Assembly (NCBI RefSeq): GCF_958450345.1
Contig: NC_088783.1
Location: 98,513,302 to 98,577,301 of the forward strand
From: Calliphora vicina
Lineage: Eukaryota > Arthropoda > Insecta > Diptera > Calliphoridae
Length of the DNA stretch: 64,000 nt
Direction: 5' to 3'
The position numbers and the translations under genes were made by a program. Below the pieces are notes generated by a model. It ran no database searches. It was given only the letters and a program-made list of their open reading frames with translations, and was not told the origin of the DNA. Position 1 is the first letter of the stretch. Each line of letters begins with the position of its first letter. Positions 44,046 through 57,200 of this stretch are shown here, piece by piece.

Positions 44046-45204
44046 ATGGAGAGCTCGCAATTGACTGCAGAAAATATTTTATGCCATCTGCGTCAAAATC
44101 GTTCGAATAAAAAAGATTTGCAAATTTTAACACTATTAGAAATCGCAGAAAAAAATGGTTGTGAAAATAAAACTCAACAATATAAAATTCTTGAAGAGTT
44201 CTTCCAAATACTTACTAGTGCCACCACGAAACGTACGACAATTGATGATGCCATCGGTAGTGTTATTTGGTTAACATATTTGCAGGAGCAAAATAAACTT
44301 CCCAGTTTGAACGAATCTCAATTCAAAAATGCGTTGGAATGGATTTTGGAGCAATATCAATCTATTGAAAATAACATAGATTCTGTTTGCAGAATATTAA
44401 TTGCTCTGGGCAGTCTTTTTTTATTACATCCGGCTAATGGTGATAAATATTTTGTTCGGACGCTTAAGGTTATATTAAGGCATATTTCATGTCATACGGA
44501 TGCCTTTCTTTTGATAACTGCTTTACAAAGTATGGACAAACTTCTGAGTACTTTAAACGATGTAAAACTTTCAGAAGAACAAAGTGCAGCCTGTAACGAA
44601 GCTGGTCATAAATTATTGCAACTGCACTATGGTGACACAAAGATTGTTGTGAACAGTTTTAACGTATCAGTTGTGATTCTATGTACTTTACAAACATTGC
44701 ATAAAATAGTTACTCTTGATTCGAATTTCGCCAAACTTCAGGTTTCTGAATTGTTTGGACTATCAAAGACATATTTTCATTTTGGTGTTGATGCGAGTGA
44801 ACCAGCTTTATTAAGGCCACAAAAGGTTTCTATGTCGCAGCAGACTCTTTACGATTCGGCGGAAGAAATTGAAACAGTTATAAATTCAGAAAATGCACGA
44901 AGTTGTGGGGGAAAAACACCTAAAACTCGGAAACCTAGGGCAGTCGCAAAAAATACACGTTTGAATGAGTATAAAACAGTTAATCCTACACCCGAAAACC
45001 GAACTGACACCTTAGTATTCGATATGAAAATAAGCGACTCTGAGGTGTCTGAACCGGAAAATGCCACGAATCGTATTTTGTTTGAGCGAAGCAGAAACGC
45101 AAAGATCCGACTTGCTTCTATTAGCTTAGTTGGTGCAATATCAAGACTTCTAGAGCGTAAAACACTTTTTGGATATTGGCACGCATTATTCCCGAATGGA
45201 ACAG
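44046..45204 (+). CDS. HEATR6: HEATR6-like exon 1
   Basis: Residues 1-386. A helical N-terminal part (CRILIALGSLFLLHPANGDK, FVRTLKVILRHISCHTDAFL) precedes a low-complexity basic/acidic linker (GGKTPKTRKPRAVAKNTR, SDSEVSEPENATN). The exon ends with RNAKIRLASISLVGAISRLL and LFGYWHALFPNGT, the conserved HEAT segment before the exon junction in this family. The donor is ACAG followed by GTATGT. Confidence 0.85.
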
Positions 45205-48200
45205 GTATGTATTGTCATTAATGATATTCAAAGTAGAATATGTACTATGAAAAACCTGATCAGTTAACGGTATAAATAATAATTTGTTCAATTCACAAAA
45301 ACCATTTTTTTCAGAGACCAAAAATAATTGTTATTAAATTTTTTGAGACTGAAAAAGTTAGGCATAAATCAATGAATAATTTTTACTTTTTCAAATAAGA
45401 GTTATTCAAAATATTTAATTTATAGATTTTTGGTAATTATTCGAACTTTTTATATATATAATTTGAAAGTAAATTTTTAATTAGGCTTAAGTTCATTTAT
45501 ATTATAATTTATTTGTAATAATTCAAAGAATATCACTGAATACTAAAATTTTAGACAATTGGCAAATTGGAATGCATTTTCTACCCTGCCAAGGGCGTCA
45601 TCAACAATCTTCATTGTCAAGGTCTATTTGTAAATATCATCTATTTAACTTACTATTATTAGGAATTAGAATATGGGAAGCCTAATTCATATTTATATTA
45701 TTTGTAAATTAGACGAAATTTCAAATATTTTTATTATATATGTGTATTCTTATTATTACAAATTTATCATTTTATTAGTGTTGCTGTAGTCAACCTTTGG
45801 TTAACAATTTAGCTATGAATGTTTTTGTGTTTTTCTTTCTTTCTCCTTGGTGTTGATTCATTGAATTCAAACTGGAGATTGAAAACTGATTTTAGTCTTT
45901 TATTGTGCCATGTGTATATTTTATTTAATTTATAGATTTTTGGTAATTATTCGAACTTTTTATATATATAATTTGAAAGTAAATTTTTAATTAGGCTTAA
46001 GTTCATTTATATTATAATATATTTGTAATAATTCAAAGAATATCACTGAATACTAAAATTTTAGACAATTGGCAAATTGGAATGCATTTTCTACCCTGCC
46101 AAGGGCGTCATCAACAATCTTCATTGTCAAGGTCTATTTGTAAATATCATCTATTTAACTTACTATTATTAGGAATTATAATATGGGAAGCCTAATTCAT
46201 ATTTATATTATTTGTAAATTAGACGAAATTTCAAATATTTTTATTATATATGTGTATTCTTATTATTACAAATTTATCATTTTATTAGTGTTGCTGTAGT
46301 CAACCTTTGGGTTAACAATTTAGCTATGAATGTTTTTGTGTTTTTCTTTCTTTCTCCTTGGGTGTTGATTCATTGAATCAAACTGGAGATTGAAAACTGA
46401 TTTTAGTCTTTTATTGTGCCATGTGTATATTTTATTTAATTTATAGATTTTTGGTAATTATTCGAACTTTTTATATATATAATTTGAAAGTAAATTTTTA
46501 ATTAGGCTTAAGTTCATTTATATTATAATTTATTTGTAATAATTCAAAGAATATCACTGAATACTAAAATTTTAGACAATTGGGAAATTGGAATGCATTT
46601 TCTACCCTGCCAAGGGCGTCATCAACAATCTTCATTGTCAAGTATTTGTAAATATCATCTATTTAACTTACTATTATTAGGAATTAGAATATGGGAAGCC
46701 TAATTCATATTTATATTATTTGTAAATTAGACGAAATTTCAAATATTTTTATTATATATGTGTATTCTTATTATTACAAATTTATCATTCATAGCTAAAT
46801 TGTTAACCAAAGGTTGACTACAGCAACACTAATAAAATGATAAATTTGTAATAATAAGAATACACATATATAATAAAAATATTTGAAATTTCGTCTAATT
46901 TACAAATAATATAAATATGAATTAGGCTTCCCATATTCTAATTCCTAATAATAGTAAGTTAAATAGATGATATTTACAAATAGACCTTGACAATGAAGAT
47001 TGTTGATGACGCCCTTGGCAGGGTAGAAAATGCATTCCAATTTGCCAATTGTCTAAAATTTTAGTATTCAGTGATATTCTTTGAATTATTACAAATAAAT
47101 TATAATATAAATGAACTTAAGCCTAATTAAAAATTTACTTTCAAGTTATTCAAAATATTTATTTTTTTTTCGTTGCTCATAACTTTTATTTTCAATTTAT
47201 ATTTTTTTACGTTGCCTAATAAGAGTTATTCATAATATATATTTTTTTTCGTTGCACAAAACTTTTATTTTCGATTTATATGTTTTTAAGTTGACTAATA
47301 TGAATTTTATTAGTACAAACATTGTATTGTTACGTTTTAACCTTTTCAAAACGCTGGTTTATTTCCTTTAAACAAACCGGATACTTTTGATTGCAAATAA
47401 AAGCCGTTTAGTAGTTTGAAAATTGTAACAACTCTTTATTTATTTAAAATGTACAATAGCAGAATTAAATAACCACTCAATGTTTTTTATACACGTTTAT
47501 AAATTCTCAGAATTACAGACACAATTTATAATGTACACGAATTTACTTGAAAAACACAACACACTTTAAGGCACTCAGATGATGTTTATTCGAAAAGCGT
47601 CTCTGATCAACTCACTTACGACTGAAACCTCTGCCACTATTTATAACACTGCATTAACATCTAGAAAGCTCTTTAACTGTCAAAGTTCGAATATTCTAGA
47701 TCATACGCCATCTGTGGTGTACTTTCTACAATGTTCTTTAACTGATTATTCGAACTCGAATACAGCGTTGCCAACTTACAATCAAATCAACTGAAAGCTT
47801 TTATTTAACAATGCCCACAGATATGTTACAGTTTTACAGCACTGTTACTTGAAAGCATTATGCTACTTTTAAATCAGCCGTTAAAATCGTTATATTTGAA
47901 TTCAAGTACAATTTCGTAACAGTATTTTACCTTTAAAGCTTGGTTGCACCTTTTTTCAGTCACCAAAAGACACAAAACAGAAAATGCTCTTTCACAGAAT
48001 CCTGTGTAGCCAGCACTGCATGGACATTATGAACCAATTTACGTAAAAACGGAAAACGTATACTTTTTCTCTTCCCAATATTGTAACAAATCGGCTTCTA
48101 CGTCCAGTCTCACAGGCTTAAAGATGTCTATTTCAGCTATATCTGCTAATAACTCTCGAGATGTATTGTCTTCGTCATCTTCTGAAGATAAATCCACTTC

Positions 48201-51200
48201 ATGTTCTCTAATTGATGTTTTGAGCAACGATGACGTATTTAGATTCGGATATTGGTTGAATGGGAGATACTTCAGGAGAAGTTACCGAAATATTTTTCAA
48301 CGGAAAAAGCAATTTGAAAGTAAACAAAGTTTGTTTACTTTGCACTTTGTTGCTTTGGTCCTTTGAAAAACATATAAATCGAAAATAAATGGTAGGAGTA
48401 ACAAAAAAAAATATTCTTTAGAATAACTCATTGTAGAATTAGCAAGGTACAATTATTAGAAAGTATGTTCTCAACAGGGAAACCGGAAATATGCTCTAAA
48501 AAAAGCGTTTTAAGCGCTTTAAATATGCAGTAAAAACTTTAAAATATGCTCTTAAAATTTAAAAAATATGCTCTTAAAAAACAAACTTTTACATAATATT
48601 TAACCAAAAAATATAATTTTATTAAAAAAAACCAATACAATTCATTTCTAAATAGAAAAAGTAACATAAAATAAACAAAAATATCATGAACTAAAACAAG
48701 TATAACAAAAAAGATATACAACATAAAAACAATAAGCTATGAAAAGGCCTCGAGAGGTATTTTTTGATGATATTTTATATAAATATAAAGTCACTTCTTC
48801 AATTAAGGTTATTATTGCAATAAATTACAAAAATATTGACTTAAATTTTCAAATAAAAATCGTTGTCTATTGGATCTGAAAATATTTTTATACATAGATG
48901 TTATAGGAGCAAATTTGAAAGACAATATTTCTTTAACACTTAGAACGATTAAGTTTGAATTAGAACTAAAATTTGATATTTAGATGGCGCTATTTTAAAA
49001 TAATGCTTATTTTATATTTAAAAAAGCAATATATTTTTCAATTTTGAATTTTAAACAAAGGAAGTAAAAACACAACAGCGAAAAATAAGTAAGACAAAAT
49101 TAGTTTTTGATAAAGTTAAAATATGCTATTAAATAGTAAAATATGCTCTAAAAACGCAAAATATGACATAAATATGCTCTCAAAACAAATATATACAAAA
49201 ATATGCATTTAAGGGTTAAATATGCACTAACAAATCGATGCCAAAATTCTTAAATAGTTCTGAAACGTGTAAATATCTTATCCATGTGCTCATTAGACTC
49301 ACCAGAAAAAATATGCATTTGCATATTTTGGTTTCCCGGTTCTCAATTATACATTCCCTATAACGTCAAACAAAAGAAAATTAAAAAATATAAAACAGAA
49401 ATGCCAAAAAAAAATAATTGAATTTAAATTTTTATTACAAAAATTTACAACAATTGAAGAAAAATTATGTACATATATTTTTTAATACGTGTGTATAATT
49501 TCAGTTAAAACGTAACAAATTTAAAAAATATCGCGGTAACAAATTAAAAAAAGTTAAGTGATTAAATACATAGTTTGACGTTTTAGGGGTGAACATTGGA
49601 AACTCTCTCTAATAATTGTACCTGGTAACTGATTGTACCATGAGAATAACTCATATTAAGCAACGTAAAAACATATATGTAAATCGAAAATAAAAATTAT
49701 AAGCAACGAAAAAAATATATTTTATGAATAACTCTTATTAGGCAACGTAAAAAAATATAAATTGAAAATAAAAGTTATGAGCAACGAAAAAAAATAAATA
49801 TTTTGAATAATAACTCTTAAAGAAAATCAACATTTATTTTGATTGAAAATAACTATTAGTTAAAGAAACAAAATTTTATTTCTACAATATAACAATTATG
49901 GATAAATTTTTTTAAATATTTTTCTTATAACAGTTATGTCTCTGATTTTTTTATATCTCGTTTATTAAAAAAATTTTGAAAAAATTATATCGCCATCGTT
50001 TTAAGCGTAAAACTGCTATCGCCATCGTGTTTAGCGTACAATTTCACCTTGGAAAGATAATGTTTAAAAAAAATTAAATCAGCCGATTTTTTTATTACAT
50101 ACTAGTTGAATGGTAAATACATTAAGATTATAGTCGAAATCGATTTTCAGAGTCCAAAAACGATTTTTTCGTGATGGATTATATACTCCGATTTTTATGC
50201 TGAAATCAATTTTTGATAACGACATGATGTAATAAGTAAGGAGAGAGCGTTTCGACAACACATACAACAAACACAATATTTCTTGCTGACAAGTGCATAG
50301 GTTTTGTCAAAATTGAATTTGTCAAATAAAAAATAAACAAATTTTATTTTGGCATCTTTTATATTTTTTTAATGGGATGTTTATTTTTTAAGTTCAATTT
50401 TATTGATACTCACCTGATTATTTTGTATCTTTTATTTATTATTATACCCTTCACCTTCGTGAGAAGGGTATATATAAGTTTGTCATTCAGTTTGTAATTT
50501 CTACATTTTTCATTTCCGACCCTATAAAGTATATATATTCTGGATCCTTATAGATAGCAGAGTCGATTAAGCCATGTCCGTCTGTCTGTCTGTCCGTCTG
50601 TCGAAATCAATTTTCTGAAGGCCCCAGATATCTCCGGGATCCAAATCTTCAACAATTCTGTCAGACATACTTTCGAGAATTTTGCTATTTAAAAAAAAAG
50701 CAAAATCCGTCCATAAATAACGGAGATATGAGCAGAAATCCGAGACAACCCCTGAAAATTTCATCAAAAAACACAATGTATTGCATGCTTTGACAAAAAA
50801 GCAACAAAACGTATGTTTTTGGATGAGCATGCTTTGCGTACTTTGTTTTTTTTTGTGTTTTGTTTCTTTTGGCGTTGTTGTTTTTTATACAACTAAACGT
50901 TTGTTTTGTTGTGTGTTGGTTTTTTTGACAAAAAAGCAACAAAACGTATGCTTGGATGTGCATGCTTTGCGTATTTTGTTTTTTTTGTGTTTTGTTTCTT
51001 TTGGCGTTGTTGTTGTTTTTTATACAACTAAACGTTTGTTTGGTTGTGTGTTGGTTTTTTTGACAAAAAAGCAACAAATCGTATGTTTGGATGTGCATGC
51101 TTTGCGTATTTTGTTTTTCTTTTGTGTTTTGTTTCTTTTGGAGTTGTTGTTTTTTATACAATTAAACGAATGTTTGGATGTGTGTTGGTTTCATTGGCTT

Positions 51201-54200
51201 GCGTATTTTGTTTTTGTTTTTTCTTTTGGTGTTTTGTTTCGTTTGGCGTTGTTGTTGTTTTTTGTGTTCTTGATAAATTTAGGATGCTGTACGCTGAAAG
51301 TGGGCAATGTACATACATATATACTAATTATAAAAAATAATAATGCATCCACAACAAAGGTGAAGGGTATATAAGATTCGGCATAGCCGAATATAGCACT
51401 CTTACTTGTTTTTTATTAACGTTGATTTTAGCAAAATTTTGTTTCAAAATGTTGCTTTTCAGAATTAAAGAGATTTTAATTTTTGTTAGAATTTTTAAAT
51501 TTATTATTTTTTATGTCAACACACAATGTAAATAATCTTTGACAAAACCGTTACCAACACAGTACAACATTTTTCAGTTCATTGCTTTGGGACTCAATTC
51601 TGACAATTGCACGTGAAAGTAGCCCCAAAAATAAGAACTTCTGCATCATTAGCTTTGTCAAGTTGGCTGCCGTAATAATTTAATGACCATACGAATTTTT
51701 TTTCCTCAAGGTGGATTTTTATCACTTTTTCTATATTTTAGCACGGTTATATCTCGTATACCGTACGGAATATCTCTTTTGTGGCTGAAGCAAAGTTGTA
51801 GATATTGAATAGTAGAAAAAAAGTACGGAACATACCTACCCGAAAAAGGTGCACCCAGTGCCTTAAAAATCGCAAAAATTCCCATTTTTTAAATTTTTTT
51901 AACCAATTTTTCATCTTTTTTGCTCAATAACTGGATTACAAATCCAATTATGGACCGATCACCATGAAATTAGATCGTGTGATTTGTGTCTATATGAATG
52001 TTATTTATCATTACTTTTGTATGTATACCATCATTTTTAACAGATTTATTCACTTTAAAGTGATTTTCGGAAGCGGGTCTTATATGGGAGCTATGACTAA
52101 TTATGGACCGATCATAAAAAAATTTGGTACATATAATTTGTTCGGACCAAGGACGAAGCCTGTTGAAATTGGCTGAAATCGGTTCATTAGTTCACCTTGC
52201 CCCCATACAAATGCGCTCCCGAAATTGGACTTTATCGGTCATAAATGTTTAATTTATATATGTATCTACACTAATTTCGCTCAAAATAAGTTTTATATAT
52301 ATAAAATTCATGTCAAAAAATTTTATTATGATCGGTCCATAATTATTCATAGCTCTCATATAAGACCCGCTTCCGAAAATCACTTTAAAGTGAATAAATC
52401 TTATAAAAATGATGGTATACATACAAAATTCATGATAAATAACTTTCACATAGACACAAATCACACGACCTAATTTCATGGTGATCGGTCCATAATTGGA
52501 TTTGTAATCCAGTTATTGAGCAAAAAAGGTGAAAAATTGGTTAAAAAAGGGCATTTTTGCGATTTTTAAGGCACTGGGTGCACCTTTTTCGGGTAGGTAT
52601 GTTCCGTACTTTTTTTCTACTGTTCAATATCTACAACTTTGCTTCAGCCACAAAAGAGATATTCCGTACGGTATATGAGATATAACCGTGCTAATATATA
52701 GAAAAAGTGATAAAAATCCACATTGAGGAAAAAAAATTCGTATGGTCATTAAATTATTACGGCAGCCAACTTGACAAAACTAATGATGCAGAAGTTCTTA
52801 TTTTTGGGGCTACTTTCACGTGCAATTGTCAGAATTGAGTCCCAAAATCATGTGTTGTACTGTGCAATGTAAACACAAAGCTTTTGTTATTTTTGCATAT
52901 TAACTAACGGCCGTTAAATTTAAATTATATTTGAAAAAGGACAACGGTTTAATAGTGCTTTATCCAAATTTCATTATATGAAATCTTTTTATCCACATTT
53001 TCATTCATGTTTTTTGATTTAAAATTTTTTTTCTTTGAAAAAAAAATGTATTAATTTTTCAAAATAAATTCAGTTTGACAAATTCAAGCACTTTCAAAAT
53101 AGATAAATAAAAATCAGCTGTGTTGTTGATTTCATCTTACTTTGTGCAAATTCCGGAATTTTTGATATTCAGGCCTATTCTGAAATCCACGTGATTTCAT
53201 ATCGCTAATCGATTTTAAATCAAACGTGTGATTTCTGCCTGTTCTTTAAATCACACATTTTAGTATTTTTCGGTATGATTTTAAAATCACAAGAAAACAT
53301 TGTATTTATAGACGGCAATACTGAGTATTAATATTTGTCAAAAACTCAAGTATCATAATACAATTTCATCATCTAAACAAAATTGTATTAGATTTTCAAA
53401 AAATACGAATGATTTTTTGGATTACGGTCGGTATTCATTCAAAAACTTTTTATTTTCATACAGTGGTCGACATAGTCTACGTACGACCACAATTTTTGCC
53501 ACTTTATGAGAGAAAACCCGGTAAATAAAAAAATAATAATGCAGTTTTGTTTGAAATCTATTTTTATTGCTATGTACCAAAAAAAATGTTGTTGCAATGT
53601 AAACTTGCAAAATTATTCATAAAAAACAATAAAAAAAAAAACATTGACAAAAGTCTACATACGACCACAGCATGTCCTGTTTTTTTTTTTGAATACTAAC
53701 AGATAAGCAATGCAATTTATTAAGTTACAGATCAAGAAATATTCAGTTACTTTGAAAACACTGGTACAGTTAAAAACAAGTGGTCGCCCAAAGAAACTAC
53801 ATCGTTGAGATGTAATCTTCATTTTAAAAGAAGTCAACAAAAACTCAAAAGTAAATATCACAAAATTGGCCGAAGAACTCGCAACAAGATCAGAAGATAT
53901 TGTTTATTCACTAACAATTCAAATCAATGGATTCGAAAAACTTACTTGCTACAGTTAGCATGGTGGTGGCAGTGTGATGGTTTGGGATACTGTCGCTGCT
54001 TCTGGAGTGGGAAAGTTAATGATTATTGATGGTAATATGGATCGTTATCAGTACAAATCCATTTTGCAACAAAATTTGAGAGCATCCGTTGATATTTTAA
54101 CTCTTGGTTAAAGTTGAATTTTTCAGCAAGATAACGATCCGAAACATACGTCTCAAATTGTCAAAGATTGGCTACTCTACCATGCCCCACGACAATTATA

Positions 54201-57200
54201 CACACCACCTCAAAGCCCGGACTTAAATGTTATTGAGCACGTGTGGGAGATTCTACAACGGAAGATCAGAAAACATCATATAACTAGTGCACCAATGCTA
54301 AAGGAGAAGCTTCCAGAAGAATGGCAAAATATAAAGTCCGCAGAACTGGAAAATTTAGTTACTTCGATGGCCAGACGCTTGAATTTAATGAAATTTTGTA
54401 TTCGCTGAAAAATGTTTATTTAGCGTACAGATCGTATATAGACTTTTGTCAACATATTTTTTTAATTTTTTGTGAACGTTTTAAAATCACAAAATTATGT
54501 GCACAGAACATCTTTTTGGTGGTTTCAAACCACTTCTATAAAATGTGATTTGCAAAACATGACTGATTGTCTACGTTTTCTGATTTCATTAAAATTTGCA
54601 TTATAGAATTCTTCAGAAGACAGTGGAATATAGTGGGTGTGTTCGTAAATTCAGTACTGCAGCAAATTAAAAGTTTAGCGTTCGAAAAAGCATATTTGCG
54701 ATTATTGCTTTACGTCAAACGTTTTTTAATGCAAATTGTTGGCAGTGATGCCGCAAATATAAGGTCATTTGCTATAGATCCCAAAAATACAGATCGATTA
54801 TTGGGTTCGATTAATCGACTGTAAAAATCAAAATGGTTGATCGAAAAGTCGAAAATCGATTATTAGCTTTTCATACCACAAAAAAAAACTTAAAAATAAA
54901 AGCTGAGAAAAAGTCAAAAAAATAATTTTGGGCGCCTCGAAAATGATTTTTTTTGATATGTCGTAGTGGAACCTTATCGAAATATTTTATTTTTATAATT
55001 TGATGTACATTACACCCTAAAGTAGATCATTTGAAATATTGTGGTTTGTATATCAGATAATTTCTATTAATCCTAAACTAAAAGCAGCTTTACCCAAATT
55101 ATAGTACAGATATTATTCCACAATAGTTATGTTATGTTCAATAATTAAAAGTTGTTACTAGTTAGTAACAATTGTTACTGGAAAAGCGTTCATTAACTCA
55201 AAAACTTGCAAGTAGAGAAAAAATCAAGAGCGTATAAATTTTAGAGAGTGTTCTCTCGTTGCAAAATATTACAAGTTCTATTTTGAACTCGTAATAGTTA
55301 GCAGCTTATATTTTATATGTTTTGTGTTATTGTTTGGAATAAAATAAGAAAATTGTGTGTATAAAACAATTGTTACTGGAAAAGCGTTCATTTACTTTTT
55401 ACTATTTTTGAGAATTTAAGAGAATAATTTTGTAAATTTTGATTTTATTCTCTCGTTGCAAGTATTTACTGGGAAAGTAAATGAACAGACCTAATGTCTC
55501 GCATTTTGTATACCCTACACCACCATAGTGGTAAGGGTATTTTGCATTTCTGCTGAATGTAACGCAAAAAAATATTAGTCTAAAACCACCTTAAAGTATA
55601 CCGATCGACTCATAATCACTTTCTGAGTCGATCTTGTAACATAAATCTCTTAAAAATTTAGGTCTCCAAATAAAATTCAACACAAATAAGTTTTTTATCT
55701 ACGGAAAACATGAGTCTTAATTTCATGAAGATTGGTTCATGATTAGCCATAGCTTCTATATAAGGCCATTTTCCGAAAATCACACATGAAAAAAAAGTTA
55801 TTGAAATTTCAAAAGAAAAAAGTTTTTGTGCATATACTCAGTGTAGGATATTATATGGTCGGGCTTAACCGACTATACTTTATTTATTTTTTATTAATTG
55901 TGCACATTTATTTTCATTTTATTCCAGCTGACTCAATTGACAATTTACTATATATTGCCCAACATGATCCTAATTTACGGTGTCGCAGTGCAGCTCTACA
56001 AGTTTGTGCTCATCTACTTTACGGATCGAAAGGCTTTTTGCACCAGGCTGAAATTAACGTCAAACGATGTCCAACAACATTTATACCACTTTCAGTAAGC
56101 TTAGGATATAGAGTACTCGCCATTTTCAAATCACTTGCTACAATACTATCTTCAGAATCATCGCTGCCTGTGTTGACGCAGGCCCTCAAATGTCTAGCGG
56201 TTTTAGTACAGGCATCCCCATTCCAACAGTTTGAAAAAGGTTTTGTGCAAAACTTTGTGAGAGATGTTAAACCCCTAGTTTATCATCGTGATGCAGCCGT
56301 TCAGGTATCTGCTCTAATGGTAATGGAATTTTTGGTAGCCTTGCCGGAAACAACAGGCGACATTGCCGAAGCTGTAGGACTTCCGCCAGAGGCAGCAACG
56401 AAAAAGAGATCAAAATTACAACATTTGACTGACAAAGAAGATGATATTGTTGATATTGAGGAATTTGTTGAATCCGAGGAGGACATTTGCGATGATCAAA
56501 ATACAGATGGAGCAACAAATGAAAACTTCAATATAACTCATAGTACAGAGGGTACGTCTTGGTTACTGAGGCGCGTATTGTATAATTTAACCAAGCATGA
56601 GAAAGTGTTGGCTACCGCAGTGCGTATCGAAAGTCTGCAAGTCCTAATAGTAATGAGTTCACATTTTGCAATGATTAAGCCACACTTGACAAGGGTATCG
56701 GACGTATTGCAGCACAGTTTAAACGATATATTGCCAGATGTACGCCTGTATGCTGCACGATGTATTGATGCATGTGCTTACGAAATTAGTCGTTATCTAT
56801 TGGATAATGCATCGTGTTCTGAAATTGAAATACGTGAATGCTATAAATTTTGGTCGACTATGATGCCAATTGTTGTGGGTCACATTGCACGAGATTCTGA
56901 AGAAATGACAACGGTGCGCATTACCTTGTGCGATGCCCTATCAAACATTGGTGTTCTAATGTATGAACATACTCCACACCCCAGCCAAATTAGTCTGCTG
57001 AGTTTTTTATCAGGCGTTAGTAGTGACAGTTCAGAAGATACCATAGTACGAGCAGCTGCAGTTAGAGCTTTGGCTGTATTCGCTTTATACCCATCATTAC
57101 GCGGTGATTTAGTTTTTATAGAAAATACTGCAGAATTAACACTTCGTCTAGTAAAAGATTCGAATTTGGTGGTACGTGTAAAGAGTTTCTGGTCTCTTGG

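Larger units (their letters stand above)
45312..49944. mobile_element. 4.6 kb hAT relic in HEATR6 intron, foldback type
   Basis: Ends CAGAGACCAAAAATAATTGT and (complement) CAGAGACATAACTGTTATAA share CAGAGAC and ATAAYTGTTAT, the same end type as the 22869-24117 element. ATTTTTTT flanks both ends (45304-45311, 49945-49952); it is an exact 8-bp match but of low complexity. A - strand hAT transposase remnant lies inside (47930-48230). The arms contain inverted arrays (about 47145-47320 and 49640-49830) with CGTTGC…AACTTTTATTTTC units. Later insertions: solo LTR 47328-47921 and element 48475-49338. Confidence 0.8.

Noticed and set aside
48124..48366. 80-codon + strand open frame with serine-rich start
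   Set aside because: It is antisense to the hAT transposase remnant, which has the better support.
50558..50610. CTGTCTGTCTGTCCGTC microsatellite as CRISPR-like or regulatory array
   Set aside because: It is a simple repeat embedded in a dispersed dipteran repeat; no spacers, and CRISPR is not expected in an insect genome.
50781..51374. 197-codon open frame with cysteine/phenylalanine-rich, membrane-like sequence
   Set aside because: The periodicity follows the 135-bp DNA repeat, both strands are open, and no start context or homology is recognisable.
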